The notes: generated by a model from the letters alone, not told the origin. A stretch of 64,000 nt of DNA from Pseudohongiella sp. O18 (GCF_021729085.1 NZ_JAJSAR010000001.1:1178001-1242000), one strand, 5' to 3'; positions 27,531 to 38,233 are shown, counted from the stretch's first letter. Numbers and translations are program-made.

Positions 27531-28826
27531 TTAAGAACGACCCTGTTCGCGCGCTATGGCCCGATGGCCAATATCGCGTCGATAGTAGAGTTTATCCCAC
27601 TCAATCTTTTCTGCCAGTGCATAGGCGGCCTGCTGGGCCTCGGTGACAGTGTCGCCAAGCGCAACAGCACACAGTACGCGACCGCCGCTGGTTACTATGC
27701 GTCCATCTTTCAGGGCAGTACCGGCATGGAATACTTTGCCACTGTCGGACTCGACGGCTTTATCAAGACCCGATATGACCGCGCCCTTGTCATAGGCATC
27801 AGGGTACCCACCACTGGCCAGCACCACACCGATACTGGCGCGGGTGTCCCAGTTTGCCTGCGCCTGATCCAGGCGTCCCTCGACAGCTGCCAGACAAAGT
27901 TCGGCGAGGTCTGACTGCAAACGCATCATGACAGGCTGCGCTTCGGGATCACCAAAACGGCAATTGAACTCAATGACATTAACTTTGCCGTCAGGAGAAA
28001 TCATCAGGCCAGCATACAAAAAACCAGTGTAGGGGTTACCTTCTGCGGCCATGCCCTCGACAGTTGGTCGAATGACTTCGGCCATGATCCGTTCATGCAC
28101 TTCGGGGGTTACTACGGGCGCGGGAGAGTAGGCACCCATGCCGCCGGTATTGGGGCCACGGTCGCCGTCGTCACGCGCTTTATGGTCCTGTGAAGTAGCC
28201 ATCGGCAGTACGTTCCTGCCGTCCACCATTACAATAAAGCTGGCCTCTTCGCCGTGCAGGAAGGTCTCAATAACAACACGACTGCCAGCGTCACCAAAGC
28301 GATTGCCTGACAGCATATCGCGAATGGTCGCGGCGGCTTCGTCCTGCGTCTGCGCGATGATCACGCCCTTGCCGGCGGCCAGACCATCGGCCTTGATGAC
28401 AATGGGTGTGCCCTGTTGCTGCACGTATGCAATGGCCTGTTCAGCGTCGGTGAAATTCTGGTAACTGGCCGTCGGAATTTTGTGACGGGCCAGAAAGTCT
28501 TTGGAGAAAGCCTTGGAGCCTTCCAGCTGGGCCGCGCCCCGGCGCGGACCGAAACACTTGAGGCCCTGCTCGGTGAAGTAGTCAACAACACCTGCCACCA
28601 GTGGTGCTTCCGGGCCAACAACGGTCAATTCAACGGCATTGGCTCGGGCGAATTCTACCAGCGCCGGAAAATCCAGTGGATCAATCGCTACGTTCTCAAG
28701 GCCATTCTCAGTGGCCGTTCCCGCATTGCCGGGCGCCACGAATACCTTTTTAACCGCAGGGGACTTGGCGAGTTTCCATGCCAGGGCGTGCTCACGACCG
28801 CCGCTGCCCAGTACCAGTACGTTCAT
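27531..28826 (-). CDS. purD: Phosphoribosylamine-glycine ligase
   Basis: A 431-residue ATP-grasp enzyme making GAR in purine synthesis. The N-terminus MNVLVLGSGGREHALAWKL is diagnostic, followed by VGPEAPLVAG, a glycine-rich IKADGLAAGKGV and NCRFGDPEAQ. Length is as in E. coli. It lies 29 bases downstream of purH in the same direction. Confidence 0.97.
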   Translation of the reverse strand: MNVLVLGSGGREHALAWKLAKSPAVKKVFVAPGNAGTATENGLENVAIDPLDFPALVEFARANAVELTVVGPEAPLVAGVVDYFTEQGLKCFGPRRGAAQLEGSKAFSKDFLARHKIPTASYQNFTDAEQAIAYVQQQGTPIVIKADGLAAGKGVIIAQTQDEAAATIRDMLSGNRFGDAGSRVVIETFLHGEEASFIVMVDGRNVLPMATSQDHKARDDGDRGPNTGGMGAYSPAPVVTPEVHERIMAEVIRPTVEGMAAEGNPYTGFLYAGLMISPDGKVNVIEFNCRFGDPEAQPVMMRLQSDLAELCLAAVEGRLDQAQANWDTRASIGVVLASGGYPDAYDKGAVISGLDKAVESDSGKVFHAGTALKDGRIVTSGGRVLCAVALGDTVTEAQQAAYALAEKIEWDKLYYRRDIGHRAIAREQGRS

Positions 28827-28855
28827 ATAAGTGTTCTCTGTTTCTGTGGTGGCTA

Positions 28856-30427
28856 TCAGTGACGGAAATGGCGGATGCCGGTGAAGACCATTGCCATGCC
28901 AGCTTCGTCGGCCGCGGCGATGACTTCTTCATCACGCATGGAGCCACCGGGCTGAATGACCGCTGTAATGCCAGCTTTGGCTGCTGCATCAATACCGTCG
29001 CGGAACGGGAAGAATGCATCTGACGCCATCACAGAGCCGGCTACCGCCAGGCCTTCATCTTCTGCCTTGATGCCTGCGATCTTGGCGCTGTATACACGGC
29101 TCATCTGGCCGGCGCCTACGCCAATGGTCTGTTGTTTGCGGCAATACACAATGGCATTGGATTTCACGAACTGTGCGACTGTCCAGGCAAACATCAGATC
29201 TGCCAGTTCCTGCTCCGTAGGCTGGCGCTTACTGACTACTTTCAGGTCGCTGTGACTGATCTGGTGATTGTCCCGATCCTGAACCAGCAAACCACCATTT
29301 ACGCGCTTGTAGTCCCAGGCGTCGGCAGGTTTCTCTGGCCACTCACCACAGGCCAGGACGCGCACATTTGGTTTAGCTGACAGCACGTCCAGCGCTTCGT
29401 TGTGTACGGAAGGAGCAATGATCACTTCACTGAACTGCTGCTCGATAATGGCCTTGGCCGTAGCCGCGTCCAGCGGTCGGTTGAACGCAATGATGCCGCC
29501 AAACGCCGACGTCGGATCGGTCTTGAAAGCCAGTTGATAGGCCTGTTCGATAGTTTCGGCAAGCGCGACGCCGCAGGGGTTGGCATGTTTGACAATGACA
29601 CAGGCGGGTTGAGCAAAGCTCTTCACGCACTCCAGCGCAGCATCCGTGTCAGCAATATTGTTGTAGGACAGCTCTTTGCCCTGCAACTGTTCAGCTGTGC
29701 TGACACTGGCTTCCTGCGGGTTTTTCTCGGTGTAGAAGGCTGCATTTTGATGCGGATTTTCGCCGTAGCGCAGATCCTGCTTTTTGACAAACTGGCTGCT
29801 GAAGGTGCGCGGGAACTGGCTGCCAGTAATGGTCTTGCCGAGATAGTTGGCAATCGCCGCATCGTAAGCTGCAGTGTGTTCGAAGGTCTTGGTTGCCAGA
29901 TCAAAGCGCGTCTGTTGTGTCAGACCGCCGTTGTTCTGCTTAATCTCCGAGATGATGGTCTCATAGTCAGACGGGTTGACCACTACGCCCACCCAGGCGT
30001 GGTTTTTGGCGGCAGCGCGCAGCATGGTCGGGCCGCCGATATCGATGTTCTCGATCGCCATATCAAGATTGCAGTCAGGACGTGCCACCGTGCTTTCGAA
30101 CGGATACAGATTGACCACCACCAGATCGATGGGCGGTATGTCGTTTTCGCTCATGACTTTGCCGTCGATATCGCGTCTGGCCAGAATGCCGCCATGCACT
30201 TTTGGATGCAGCGTCTTGACGCGGCCATCCATCATTTCCGGAAAGCCTGTGTAATCGGCAATTTCCGTGGCGGGAATATTGTTGTCCTGCAGCATGCGGT
30301 AAGTGCCGCCAGTGGACAGGATTTCTACACCTGCCGAGTGCAGGTCGCGTGCAAATTCAACAATACCGGTTTTGTCCGACACGCTGATAAGGGCGCGACG
30401 GATGACTGCTGTGTTCTCAGTAGACAT
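28856..30427 (-). CDS. purH: Bifunctional AICAR transformylase/IMP cyclohydrolase
   Basis: A 523-residue two-domain enzyme of the last two steps to IMP. The cyclohydrolase domain starts [17 protein letters not shown] and has GGTYRML; the transformylase domain has the substrate motif KHANPCGVA and ends [13 protein letters not shown] and TGIRHFRH. It is downstream of fis and followed by purD. Confidence 0.97.
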   Translation of the reverse strand: MSTENTAVIRRALISVSDKTGIVEFARDLHSAGVEILSTGGTYRMLQDNNIPATEIADYTGFPEMMDGRVKTLHPKVHGGILARRDIDGKVMSENDIPPIDLVVVNLYPFESTVARPDCNLDMAIENIDIGGPTMLRAAAKNHAWVGVVVNPSDYETIISEIKQNNGGLTQQTRFDLATKTFEHTAAYDAAIANYLGKTITGSQFPRTFSSQFVKKQDLRYGENPHQNAAFYTEKNPQEASVSTAEQLQGKELSYNNIADTDAALECVKSFAQPACVIVKHANPCGVALAETIEQAYQLAFKTDPTSAFGGIIAFNRPLDAATAKAIIEQQFSEVIIAPSVHNEALDVLSAKPNVRVLACGEWPEKPADAWDYKRVNGGLLVQDRDNHQISHSDLKVVSKRQPTEQELADLMFAWTVAQFVKSNAIVYCRKQQTIGVGAGQMSRVYSAKIAGIKAEDEGLAVAGSVMASDAFFPFRDGIDAAAKAGITAVIQPGGSMRDEEVIAAADEAGMAMVFTGIRHFRH

Positions 30428-30478
30428 AAGCTCGATTTCTAGGTTTATAAGCGGGTGGGAAAGGGCGGATTAACGGCA

Positions 30479-30778
30479 TTACACGCGCAATCCATATTGC
30501 CTGATTTTCTTGCGTAGAGTACCACGATTGAGCCCCAGCATGGTAGACGTGCGGCTCTGGTTACCTGCGTTGTGGTCAAGAACTGCCTGTATCAGAGGGG
30601 GCTCGACCTCGCTCATTACCAGGTCGTAAAGATTGGCGACCAGGTTCTCGTCTTCCTCATCAATATCCGACAGATACACTGCCATCGAGCGCTCAACAGC
30701 CTGACGCAGGCTGAATGGTTCGGCGATATCGGTGGGTGTGGGTGCGCCCATCTGTTGCTCAGTGGTATCTTTTTTCAT
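30479..30778 (-). CDS. fis: Nucleoid-associated protein Fis
   Basis: A 99-residue DNA-bending protein, close to E. coli Fis (98 residues). The C-terminal helix-turn-helix (QSRTSTMLGLNRGTLRKKIRQ, shortened here) is strongly conserved; the N-terminal part varies as usual. It is encoded 7 bases downstream of dusB, the arrangement seen across gammaproteobacteria, where dusB-fis share a growth-rate-controlled promoter. Confidence 0.96.
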   Translation of the reverse strand: MKKDTTEQQMGAPTPTDIAEPFSLRQAVERSMAVYLSDIDEEDENLVANLYDLVMSEVEPPLIQAVLDHNAGNQSRTSTMLGLNRGTLRKKIRQYGLRV

Positions 30779-30785
30779 GCGAGTC

Positions 30786-31811
30786 TTATTGTGTCAGGCT
30801 GAAACTGGCTAAATTCTCGTGGTAGTCGGCAAGTATATCACGCTGTTCCATGACATCACGGCTGTCCATGAAGCGGGATTTGAGCTCTGCGCCAGCTGGC
30901 AACTCCTGGCTGTACCAGTCGATGTGTTTGCGCGCGAACAACGCCCCTTTGAAGTCACCATAAAAAGCGTGCAGGGCGCGGATGTGATCAACCATTAGCT
31001 GGCTGATAGCCTGGGCCGGGGGACGTTCGGTCGTTTTACCGGATTGCAGAAAGTCGTGGATCTGCCGGAACAGCCAGGGACGTCCCTGCGCGGCCCGCCC
31101 GATCATTACACCGTCTGCCTGCGTGTAGTCCAGCACAAACTTTGCCTGCTCGGGAGACGTGATGTCGCCGTTGGCGATCACCGGAATGCTGATTTCCTGC
31201 TTGATGCGGGCAATGGTGTCGTATTCTGCATTGCCTTTGAAGCGGCATTCGCGTGTACGTCCGTGAATGCTCAGCATGGCGATCCCGCAATCCTCAGCAA
31301 TGCGGGCGATCTGCGGTCCGTTCCGTTGTTCGCGACTCCAGCCGGTGCGGGTCTTTAGAGTCACTGGCACTGGCACCGCGGCTACCACAGCGCGCAGTAT
31401 TCTCTCGACCAGCTCGGGATCCTGCATCAGAGCCGAGCCAGAGGCACGTTTGAGCACTTTCTTGGCGGGGCATCCCATGTTGATGTCGATTATTTCAGCA
31501 CCCATCTCGACATTCTTTCGCGCCGCATCGGCCATCATGTCCGGATCAAAACCGGCAATCTGGACAATCTCCGGCCCACATTTGCCTGAGCGTTTCAGGC
31601 GCAGGCGGTTTTTTTCGCTCTGCCAGACCTGTGAGTCGGCAGGCACCATTTCGGCAATGGTTAAAGTCGCACCCTGCTGCAGGCACACTTCACGAAACGG
31701 CAGGTCGCTGACACCAACCATGGGCGCCAGAATGACGGGCTGCTGCAGAAAGTGTTTGCCCAGGTAGAACCCCTGCGGCATGGTGTCGGCATTAAGTCCG
31801 ATGGCGCTCAT
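30786..31811 (-). CDS. dusB: tRNA-dihydrouridine synthase DusB
   Basis: A 341-residue flavoenzyme reducing uridine in the tRNA D-loop. The TIM-barrel start LAPMVGVSDLPFREV and the catalytic cysteine in NMGCPAKKVLK are visible, with TRTGW and IHGRTRECRF for substrate binding. The start overlaps the upstream DUF3426 gene by 4 bases. It is followed by fis. Confidence 0.96.
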   Translation of the reverse strand: MSAIGLNADTMPQGFYLGKHFLQQPVILAPMVGVSDLPFREVCLQQGATLTIAEMVPADSQVWQSEKNRLRLKRSGKCGPEIVQIAGFDPDMMADAARKNVEMGAEIIDINMGCPAKKVLKRASGSALMQDPELVERILRAVVAAVPVPVTLKTRTGWSREQRNGPQIARIAEDCGIAMLSIHGRTRECRFKGNAEYDTIARIKQEISIPVIANGDITSPEQAKFVLDYTQADGVMIGRAAQGRPWLFRQIHDFLQSGKTTERPPAQAISQLMVDHIRALHAFYGDFKGALFARKHIDWYSQELPAGAELKSRFMDSRDVMEQRDILADYHENLASFSLTQ

Positions 31812-32431
31812 GGCTGAATCGCTCGTGGCAAGGAAGCCGGTTTAACAAACTGAATGTCGTAGTTTACGGCATTGCTGCCAGGTTCGGTAAACTCGATCCG
31901 GGCAGATGCCACCTCGCCGGGTTGCAGCGGGGCGGGTTCTGAGTCCGTGTCCAGGTAGTCGCTGGCTGACAGCTGGTCGCTGACCAGCAGGTCTCCCGAC
32001 ATACTGCTGAAACGGACAACGACGTCTGGCATGGGTTGCGCATAGCTGCCGCGATTCTGGAAACTGAACTCGAGCAGGGCCGTGTCAGCCAGAAACGGGT
32101 GTTCCCGGTAGTCGAGCCCGCTTATTTCGAAAGCCTCTGGATCTACCCGAGTCGGCAACTGAAAGGGGCAGCGATCAAGGCATGCTGTTTCGAGCCAGTC
32201 GTAAAAAGCAGGATGTGTCGCAGTCAGCTGTGGGCGGAACAGGAGCAGCTGCACAGGAATGGCCAACAGCAGACACAAAGCAGCCAGGAATGAAAGAGTC
32301 GTCCCAAGTATCCTGCGTGCGCGAAGTTTCCGTTCGGGCCGGGTTGGCCGGGCGGATGACTCCAGCTCCAGAGCTTCATCGATGACCGGAAGCTCGATTT
32401 CTGGTTTGTCTTGTTCAATGATGGTCCACAT
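31808..32431 (-). CDS. DUF3426 membrane protein lacking the zinc-ribbon part
   Basis: A 207-residue protein with a short cytoplasmic N-terminus, one membrane helix (about 43-68) and a periplasmic domain of the DUF3426 type (CLDRCPFQLPTR, LLVSDQLSASDY, LQPGEVASARIEF). Family members at this prmA-dusB position usually begin with a zinc-ribbon (two CxxC pairs); none is visible here, and the upstream gap to prmA is only 62 bases. The function is unknown. The 4-base overlap with dusB suggests translational coupling. Confidence 0.75.
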   Translation of the reverse strand: MWTIIEQDKPEIELPVIDEALELESSARPTRPERKLRARRILGTTLSFLAALCLLLAIPVQLLLFRPQLTATHPAFYDWLETACLDRCPFQLPTRVDPEAFEISGLDYREHPFLADTALLEFSFQNRGSYAQPMPDVVVRFSSMSGDLLVSDQLSASDYLDTDSEPAPLQPGEVASARIEFTEPGSNAVNYDIQFVKPASLPRAIQP

Positions 32432-32493
32432 AGTCAGTTCGACAAGTCTCTATGCCAGATGCTGATAACCGGTTAACAGGACGGCCTGCCAGG

Positions 32494-33369
32494 CTAACGC
32501 CGGACACCGCTTATTCGCACCCACTCATCCTGCAGAACTGGTGGCTGCATTTCAAATGTTTCCCGGTAGGAACTCAGCAGTGCCTCAGTCTGCTCCGACA
32601 ATACCCCTGACAGCACCAGTTGTCCGTTGGGCAGGGTCAAATGCGAGAGAATCGGTGTCAATTCTACCAGCGGTCCGGAAAGAATGTTGGCAACCACGAT
32701 AGGGGCAGGGGTATCGTATTCGCCGGGCAGGTAGACCGGCAGGCGGTCCGCAGCAATCCCGTTGGCGTCACGATTGGCCGCCGTGGCGATAAGGGCCTGC
32801 GGGTCATTGTCGATGGCGATGGCCCGCTCCGCACCCAGCAGAATCGCAGCGATGGCAAGAATGCCCGAGCCGCAGCCGTAATCAATGACAGTCTTGCCTT
32901 TCAGGTCCTGCCCATCCAGCCAGGCCAGGCACAGTGCCGTTGTCGGGTGTGTGCCAGAACCAAATGCCAGCCCCGGGTCCAGCATGACATTGACTGCGTC
33001 AGGCTCCGGTGGTTCGCACCAGCTCGGGCAGATCCAGAGCCGCTTGCCAAACTGAATGGGCTTGAAGTCCTGCATCCAGGCGCGTTCCCAATCCTGGTCC
33101 TCAATCTGTTCGATAATCAGCTCGTTTTCCTGCAGACGGCTGCCGGCCACAACAGCTGCGATTACATCATCAATCACGACATCGCTTTCGAACAGCGCAC
33201 TGAGCATGGTCTGCTGCCATAGCGGTGTGCTGTCCGGCTCCAGTTGGAAAACGGGTTCATCTTCTGCATCCAGAAACGACACAGACACGGCGCCCAGTGA
33301 CTGGAACAGTTGTTCCATCTCTGGGGCTTCCGTGTCTGTGACTCTGGCCTTGATTTGTTGCCAGGGCAT
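32494..33369 (-). CDS. prmA: Ribosomal protein L11 methyltransferase
   Basis: A 291-residue enzyme trimethylating L11. The N-terminal substrate domain starts MPWQQIKARV, and the SAM domain has PGLAFGSGTHPTT, VIDYGCGSGILAIAA and VANILSGPL. Length matches E. coli PrmA (293). It sits in the accC-prmA-dusB arrangement. Confidence 0.96.
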   Translation of the reverse strand: MPWQQIKARVTDTEAPEMEQLFQSLGAVSVSFLDAEDEPVFQLEPDSTPLWQQTMLSALFESDVVIDDVIAAVVAGSRLQENELIIEQIEDQDWERAWMQDFKPIQFGKRLWICPSWCEPPEPDAVNVMLDPGLAFGSGTHPTTALCLAWLDGQDLKGKTVIDYGCGSGILAIAAILLGAERAIAIDNDPQALIATAANRDANGIAADRLPVYLPGEYDTPAPIVVANILSGPLVELTPILSHLTLPNGQLVLSGVLSEQTEALLSSYRETFEMQPPVLQDEWVRISGVRR

Positions 33370-33381
33370 GTTCTTACCAGC

Positions 33382-34734
33382 TTACGATTTTTTGTGGCCG
33401 CTCAGCATGTGTTCCAGATAGTGAATGTTTACACCACCTTTGCGGAAGTTGTGATCACGCAGAATATCTTTGTGCAGCGCGATATTGGTACGGATGCCAT
33501 CGATCAGAATTTCATCCAGTGCGTTTTGCATGCGCACCAGCGCCTCGTCACGATCAGAACCGAAGGTAATCAGTTTGCCGATCAATGAGTCGTAAAACGG
33601 AGGTACGGTATAACCACTGTAAATATGCGAGTCGACGCGCACACCATTACCGCCCGGTGCATGATACAGGTTGATCTTGCCGGGGCAGGGCATAAATGTG
33701 CTGGGGTCTTCAGCATTGATACGACATTCCAGCGCGTGGCCCTTTATCTGCACCTCTTCCTGTTTGATGGAAAGAGGCTGGCCACTGGCGATTTTTAATT
33801 GTTCTTTGACAATATCAATGCCGGTGACCATTTCAGTAACGGGATGTTCCACCTGAACACGCGTGTTCATTTCAATGAAGTAGAACTGCTCGTCCTGGTA
33901 GAGGAATTCCAGTGTGCCGGCGCCGCGATACTTCATCAGCTCGCAGGCCTTGATGCAGGTTTCTGCTACCTGCTGGCGTATTTCGTCAGGGATGCCCGGA
34001 GCAGGAGCCTCTTCAATAACTTTCTGGTGGCGACGCTGCATCGAGCAGTCGCGGTCACCCAGGTACAGCGCATTGCCCTGGCCGTCACCGAGCACCTGGA
34101 TTTCCACGTGGCGCGGGTTTTCCAGAAACTTTTCCAGATAGACCGTATCGTTGCCGAAGGCTGCCTTGGCTTCCGATTGTGTAACGTGAATGGCCTTGAG
34201 CAGTGAGCCTTCGTTATGCACCACGCGCATGCCGCGACCACCACCTCCGGCAGCAGCCTTGATGATCACCGGGTAACCAATGCGACGGGCGATATCCAGC
34301 GTGCGTTCAGGATTACCGTCCAGTGGTCCGTCAGAGCCCGGGACTGTCGGTACGCCTGCTTTTTTCATGGCCTCAATGGCGGAAACCTTGTCACCCATCA
34401 ATCGGATCGTCTCGGCGCGCGGACCGATAAAGGTGAAGCCACTGCGCTCAACCTGTTCAGCAAAATCTGCGTTTTCTGACAGGAATCCGTAGCCGGGGTG
34501 AATTGCCACGGCGTCGGTGACTTCCGTGGCAGCGATAATCGCTGGCACATTGAGGTAACTTTGCGAGGCGCTTGCCGGGCCGATACAGACTGATTCGTCA
34601 GCCAGTCGGACGTGCATCAGGTCGCGGTCGGCACTCGAATGGACGGCCACGGTTTTAATGCCAAGCTCTTTGCACGCTCGCAGAATTCGCAGAGCTATCT
34701 CTCCACGATTGGCGATCAGGACTTTTTCCAGCAT
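33382..34734 (-). CDS. accC: Acetyl-CoA carboxylase, biotin carboxylase subunit
   Basis: A 450-residue ATP-grasp enzyme that carboxylates biotin on AccB. Motifs include [11 protein letters not shown], the glycine-rich [12 protein letters not shown] and [14 protein letters not shown]. Length matches E. coli AccC (449). It is 12 bases downstream of accB, the usual pair. Confidence 0.98.
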   Translation of the reverse strand: MLEKVLIANRGEIALRILRACKELGIKTVAVHSSADRDLMHVRLADESVCIGPASASQSYLNVPAIIAATEVTDAVAIHPGYGFLSENADFAEQVERSGFTFIGPRAETIRLMGDKVSAIEAMKKAGVPTVPGSDGPLDGNPERTLDIARRIGYPVIIKAAAGGGGRGMRVVHNEGSLLKAIHVTQSEAKAAFGNDTVYLEKFLENPRHVEIQVLGDGQGNALYLGDRDCSMQRRHQKVIEEAPAPGIPDEIRQQVAETCIKACELMKYRGAGTLEFLYQDEQFYFIEMNTRVQVEHPVTEMVTGIDIVKEQLKIASGQPLSIKQEEVQIKGHALECRINAEDPSTFMPCPGKINLYHAPGGNGVRVDSHIYSGYTVPPFYDSLIGKLITFGSDRDEALVRMQNALDEILIDGIRTNIALHKDILRDHNFRKGGVNIHYLEHMLSGHKKS

Positions 34735-34746
34735 AGCTATTGACCC

Positions 34747-35214
34747 TTAAACGATTGTGACCAGTGCCTGATCGAATTCAACGGGCTCGCCGTCCTGAGC
34801 CAGAATGGCTTCGACCACACCGGCGTGATCCGCCTCAATCTGGTTCATCATTTTCATCGCTTCAATAATACAGATGACATCGCCCACTTTTACGTGCTGG
34901 CCAACCTCAACAAAGGGCGGAGATGAAGGTGATGGCGCGCGATAGAAGGTACCAACCATAGGAGATTTGACAACATTGCCGCGAATTTTCTGGCTTTCTT
35001 TGCTGCCCGCGTCGGTATCAGCGGCAGCCGGAGCTGGCGCGGGTGCAGGAGCTGCTGGCTGGGGCGGCGGTGCTGCCTGGTACTGGATGGGGGCAGCGTT
35101 GACTGTGCTGCCGCGGCTGATGCGAACCGCCTCTTCACCTTCCTTGATCTCGATTTCCGCAACATCGGAAGATTCGAGCAGTTCGATGAGTTTTTTTACT
35201 TTTCTGATATCCAT
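34747..35214 (-). CDS. accB: Acetyl-CoA carboxylase, biotin carboxyl carrier protein
   Basis: A 155-residue protein with an N-terminal helical part, a Pro/Ala-rich linker (about 45-70) and a C-terminal biotinyl domain. The biotin-accepting lysine is in EAMKMMNQI. The thumb-like insertion ([15 protein letters not shown]) is typical of bacterial AccB. It is upstream of accC. Confidence 0.98.
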   Translation of the reverse strand: MDIRKVKKLIELLESSDVAEIEIKEGEEAVRISRGSTVNAAPIQYQAAPPPQPAAPAPAPAPAAADTDAGSKESQKIRGNVVKSPMVGTFYRAPSPSSPPFVEVGQHVKVGDVICIIEAMKMMNQIEADHAGVVEAILAQDGEPVEFDQALVTIV

Positions 35215-35251
35215 GATTTCTTCTCTTTTTGCCGGTAGTGGATCAACTTGA

Positions 35252-35698
35252 TTAATGAGTGTCTGTCAGTCTTGTGAGCGCCGCCTGCAGCGCCAGGTCA
35301 TAGCCCTGGGAGCCAAGCCCGACGATTGCGCCGCTGGCAATGTCCGTGAAATAGGAGTGATGCCGAAACGGTTCGCGTTTGTAGACGTTAGACAGGTGAA
35401 CTTCGATAAAGGGAATGCCGGTGCCCAGCAGAGCATCGCGCAGGGCGACGCTGGTGTGCGTGAAGGCAGCCGGGTTAAAGATAATGAAATTAATGCCCTC
35501 GCGTCGCGCGTCGTGGATCCGCTCAATCAGCTCATATTCTGCATTGCTTTGCAGATGCAGCAGGTGGTGTCCAGCGGCCAGGCAGGTGCTGCTGAGGCGC
35601 GAGTTGATATCGTCCAGCGTCTCATTGCCGTATATCTCCGGCTCACGGGTGCCCAGCAGGTTCAGGTTGGGGCCGTGCAACACTAGGATTGTCGCCAT
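35252..35698 (-). CDS. aroQ: 3-Dehydroquinate dehydratase, type II
   Basis: A 148-residue shikimate-pathway enzyme. The N-terminal [16 protein letters not shown] with its active-site Arg and Tyr, [17 protein letters not shown] and [15 protein letters not shown] are family signatures. It forms a dodecamer in other bacteria. It lies 37 bases upstream of accB. Confidence 0.97.
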   Translation of the reverse strand: MATILVLHGPNLNLLGTREPEIYGNETLDDINSRLSSTCLAAGHHLLHLQSNAEYELIERIHDARREGINFIIFNPAAFTHTSVALRDALLGTGIPFIEVHLSNVYKREPFRHHSYFTDIASGAIVGLGSQGYDLALQAALTRLTDTH

Positions 35699-35854
35699 AT
35701 TCTTAATCCAGCTTGTGGTGCGCTATTGCGATCATTGAAGCGGGATTTTCGCAGATTTTTCTTAGATTTTCACCACTCAATTGTGGCTTTTCTCTGATCT
35801 TTTCTCGAAGGTGGTGTTAAGACCGCCGCCCCCGGTGTCGGGCGATGGGTTGAA

Positions 35855-36364
35855 TCAGCGGTAAATCGGGATCTCGCGGGATTCTGGAGGGTAGCACAGG
35901 CCTGCCTCCGCACAGCCCTGGTAGTCCAGCTGCAGGACAATGTCTTCAGTGCTGGCAGTCAGTGTCTGCGGGAGCTGCAGCGATATACGCAGGCTGTCGT
36001 AAAAAACTGTAACGTCGCCAAAGTACTCGTCATGATGAGCGACCCCGGCGGGAAGCTCGAAGGCAAGCTCGCCCGAATCAGATTCCGGGCTGCTTACCGA
36101 AACGCTGAACTTGTCAGCATACAGGTAATATCCCGGAGCAATGGTCCAGTGAATGCTGATCTGCGAATCGCTGTCCAGGCTGGTGTAATAGCTGAAGGCC
36201 TGATCAACTGGCAGGAAGCGCGAGCCGCCGAACAGCGAACTGCCCGGCTTGGCATCAAGCCCGGCCGGCAGCATCAATGCTAGACAGCAGCCTGCAAGCA
36301 GGGCCTGGCGTCTAGTCCGAATAACGCTCGAAGATGAGGGTTGCATTGGTACCACCAAAGCCAA
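35855..36364 (-). CDS. Stand-alone DsbD alpha (N-terminal) domain
   Basis: A protein of up to 169 residues: signal peptide (about 19-38) and one DsbD N-terminal-like beta-sandwich. The redox pair Cys151 and Cys157 in [13 protein letters not shown] matches the DsbD alpha active site (Cys103/Cys109 in E. coli). The central membrane domain and C-terminal thioredoxin domain of full DsbD (about 560-600 residues) are absent, although this locus (fabB-dsbD-aroQ) is where full dsbD often sits. The start lies inside fabB, at 36364 or the internal ATG 36346. Without another DsbD core it could not receive electrons from the cytoplasm. Confidence 0.8.
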   Translation of the reverse strand: MALVVPMQPSSSSVIRTRRQALLAGCCLALMLPAGLDAKPGSSLFGGSRFLPVDQAFSYYTSLDSDSQISIHWTIAPGYYLYADKFSVSVSSPESDSGELAFELPAGVAHHDEYFGDVTVFYDSLRISLQLPQTLTASTEDIVLQLDYQGCAEAGLCYPPESREIPIYR

Positions 36365-37529
36365 AGCTGTTGGACATGATGCAGTTCAGGGTGACATCGT
36401 CCATGCGCTGAGTTGCGATGTTCAGACCATCGGCCTCTGGAACAAGTTCCTGAATATTGGCCGATGCGCTGACAAATCGGTTTTCCATCATCAGCAGGCT
36501 GTAGATCGCTTCCTGCGCGCCAGTAGCGCCCAGCGAGTGGCCAGTCAGGGATTTTGTGGAGTTGATGATGGGCGATTTGCCGTCAAACACCTGTTTGATG
36601 GCTTTCAGTTCGGTCACATCACCAACTGGGGTGCTGGTGCCGTGCGTGTTCAGGTAGTCAATTGGCTGTTTGCTGGTGGCCATGGCCATGTTCATGCAGC
36701 GAATCGCGCCTTCGCCGGATGGCGCGACCATGTCATAACCGTCTGATGTCGCACCGTAACCGGTGATCTCGGCGTAAATCTTGGCGCCACGTGCCAGTGC
36801 GTGGTCAAGTGCCTCGATAACCAGCACTGCGCCACCGCCGGCGATAACAAAGCCGTCGCGACTGACGTCGAATGGGCGTGATGCCTTGGTGGGTTCATCA
36901 TTGTGGCTGGTTGTCAGCGCGCCCATGGCGTCGAACAGGTTGGTCAGCGTCCAGTGTTCAGATTCGCCGCCGCCTGCGAATACCATGTCCTGCTTGCCCA
37001 TCTGAATCAGTTCCATGGCATTGCCGATGCAGTGCGCGCTGGTTGCGCAGGCTGATGAGATGGAGTAGTTCACACCTTTGATCTTGAACGGTGTAGCAAG
37101 ACACGCAGAGACGGTGCTACCCATAGTGCGCGGTACACGATACGGCCCGATCTTGCGCAGACCCTTGGTGCGCAGAATGTCGGCTGCCTCCACCTGGTCT
37201 GCAGACGAAGAGCCGCCCGCGCCCATGATGATGCCAGTGCGCTCATTGGATACTTCGTTTTCGGAAAGGCCGGCGTCTTTGATGGCCTGTTCCATGGCGA
37301 TGTAGCCATAGGCTGCAGCATCGCCCATGAATCGCAGCACTTTGCGATCGATGTGCTCTTCAAAATTGATGTCTACCCGGCCAGAGATATGAGCGCGCAG
37401 GCCCATCTCTTCATATACCGGGTTGTAGCTGATTCCGCTGCGGCCTTGCTTCAATGACTCAAGCACGGTCTGCTTGTCATTGCCGATGCAGGAAACAATA
37501 CCGATGCCAGTTACAACAACGCGTCTCAT
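36312..37529 (-). CDS. fabB: 3-Oxoacyl-ACP synthase I
   Basis: A 405-residue condensing enzyme essential for unsaturated fatty acid synthesis. The catalytic Cys161 ([10 protein letters not shown]) and histidines in [11 protein letters not shown] and [14 protein letters not shown] are present. Length matches E. coli FabB (406). Pairing with fabA, 23 bases upstream, supports FabB over FabF. Confidence 0.97.
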   Translation of the reverse strand: MRRVVVTGIGIVSCIGNDKQTVLESLKQGRSGISYNPVYEEMGLRAHISGRVDINFEEHIDRKVLRFMGDAAAYGYIAMEQAIKDAGLSENEVSNERTGIIMGAGGSSSADQVEAADILRTKGLRKIGPYRVPRTMGSTVSACLATPFKIKGVNYSISSACATSAHCIGNAMELIQMGKQDMVFAGGGESEHWTLTNLFDAMGALTTSHNDEPTKASRPFDVSRDGFVIAGGGAVLVIEALDHALARGAKIYAEITGYGATSDGYDMVAPSGEGAIRCMNMAMATSKQPIDYLNTHGTSTPVGDVTELKAIKQVFDGKSPIINSTKSLTGHSLGATGAQEAIYSLLMMENRFVSASANIQELVPEADGLNIATQRMDDVTLNCIMSNSFGFGGTNATLIFERYSD

Positions 37530-37552
37530 AGGTACCTCTGTGTAGCGATCGT

Positions 37553-38092
37553 TCAGAATTTGGCGTCAGGCGTAAACAGGCCCACTTTCAGGTTTTTGGT
37601 GGTATAGATTACCTTGCCATCAACGGCGACGGTACCATCCGCAATCCCCATGACCAGTTTACGTTCAATGATGCGGCTGAGAGAAATCTCGTATGTGACT
37701 TTTTTGGCCGTGGGCAGAATTTCACCGCTGAATTTTACCTCGCCGGCACCCAGCGCCCTGCCTTTGCCAAGGTTGCCGCGCCATCCCAGATAAAAGCCCA
37801 CCAGCTGCCACATCGCATCCAGCCCCAGGCAACCTGGCATGACGGGATCTTCCGGGAAATGACAGTCAAAAAACCACAGGTCCGGGCGAATATCGAGCTC
37901 AGCAACGATAAGACCTTTGCCGAACTCGCCGCCGTGATCGTTGATCTCGACGATTCTGTCCATCATCAGCATGTTGCCGACGGGCAGTCGTGCGTTGCCG
38001 GGGCCAAACATTTGACCATAACCGCACTGCAGAAGTTCTTCGCGGTCATAGGCATTTTTGGGAGTAAATATTGGATTCCCTGTATTCTTCAT
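37553..38092 (-). CDS. fabA: 3-Hydroxydecanoyl-ACP dehydratase/isomerase
   Basis: A 179-residue enzyme that dehydrates 3-hydroxydecanoyl-ACP and isomerises trans-2 to cis-3-decenoyl-ACP, the branch point of anaerobic unsaturated fatty acid synthesis. His78 is in [21 protein letters not shown] (quoted in part), with Asp92 following. It starts the long leftward run through fabB to purD. An inverted repeat lies in its promoter region. Confidence 0.97.
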   Translation of the reverse strand: MKNTGNPIFTPKNAYDREELLQCGYGQMFGPGNARLPVGNMLMMDRIVEINDHGGEFGKGLIVAELDIRPDLWFFDCHFPEDPVMPGCLGLDAMWQLVGFYLGWRGNLGKGRALGAGEVKFSGEILPTAKKVTYEISLSRIIERKLVMGIADGTVAVDGKVIYTTKNLKVGLFTPDAKF

Positions 38093-38128
38093 AGGCGGTT
38101 TGCATCACCAGTTTGCTGCAAAGCGTGC

Positions 38129-38165
38129 AATATTATCGCGAGCGGGCGAAATAATCGATAATATT
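38129..38165. promoter_or_regulatory. Inverted repeat in the fabA/manC divergent promoter region
   Basis: AATATTATCG (38129-38138) and CGATAATATT (38156-38165) are perfect 10-base inverted copies with a 17-base spacer. The arm reading toward each gene contains GATAAT, which could serve as a -10 for that gene. It may be a pair of facing promoters or an operator controlling both. Confidence 0.5.
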
Positions 38166-38233
38166 TTGCCCCTCCTGACGAATCACGCGGATTTGGGATA
38201 GACTTGCGGCCCAGGTTATTAAAAGGATTTGAC

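Noticed and set aside
29402-30442. 346-codon plus-strand open frame
   Set aside because: It lies entirely antisense to purH, whose protein is well conserved; the antisense product has no recognisable domain.
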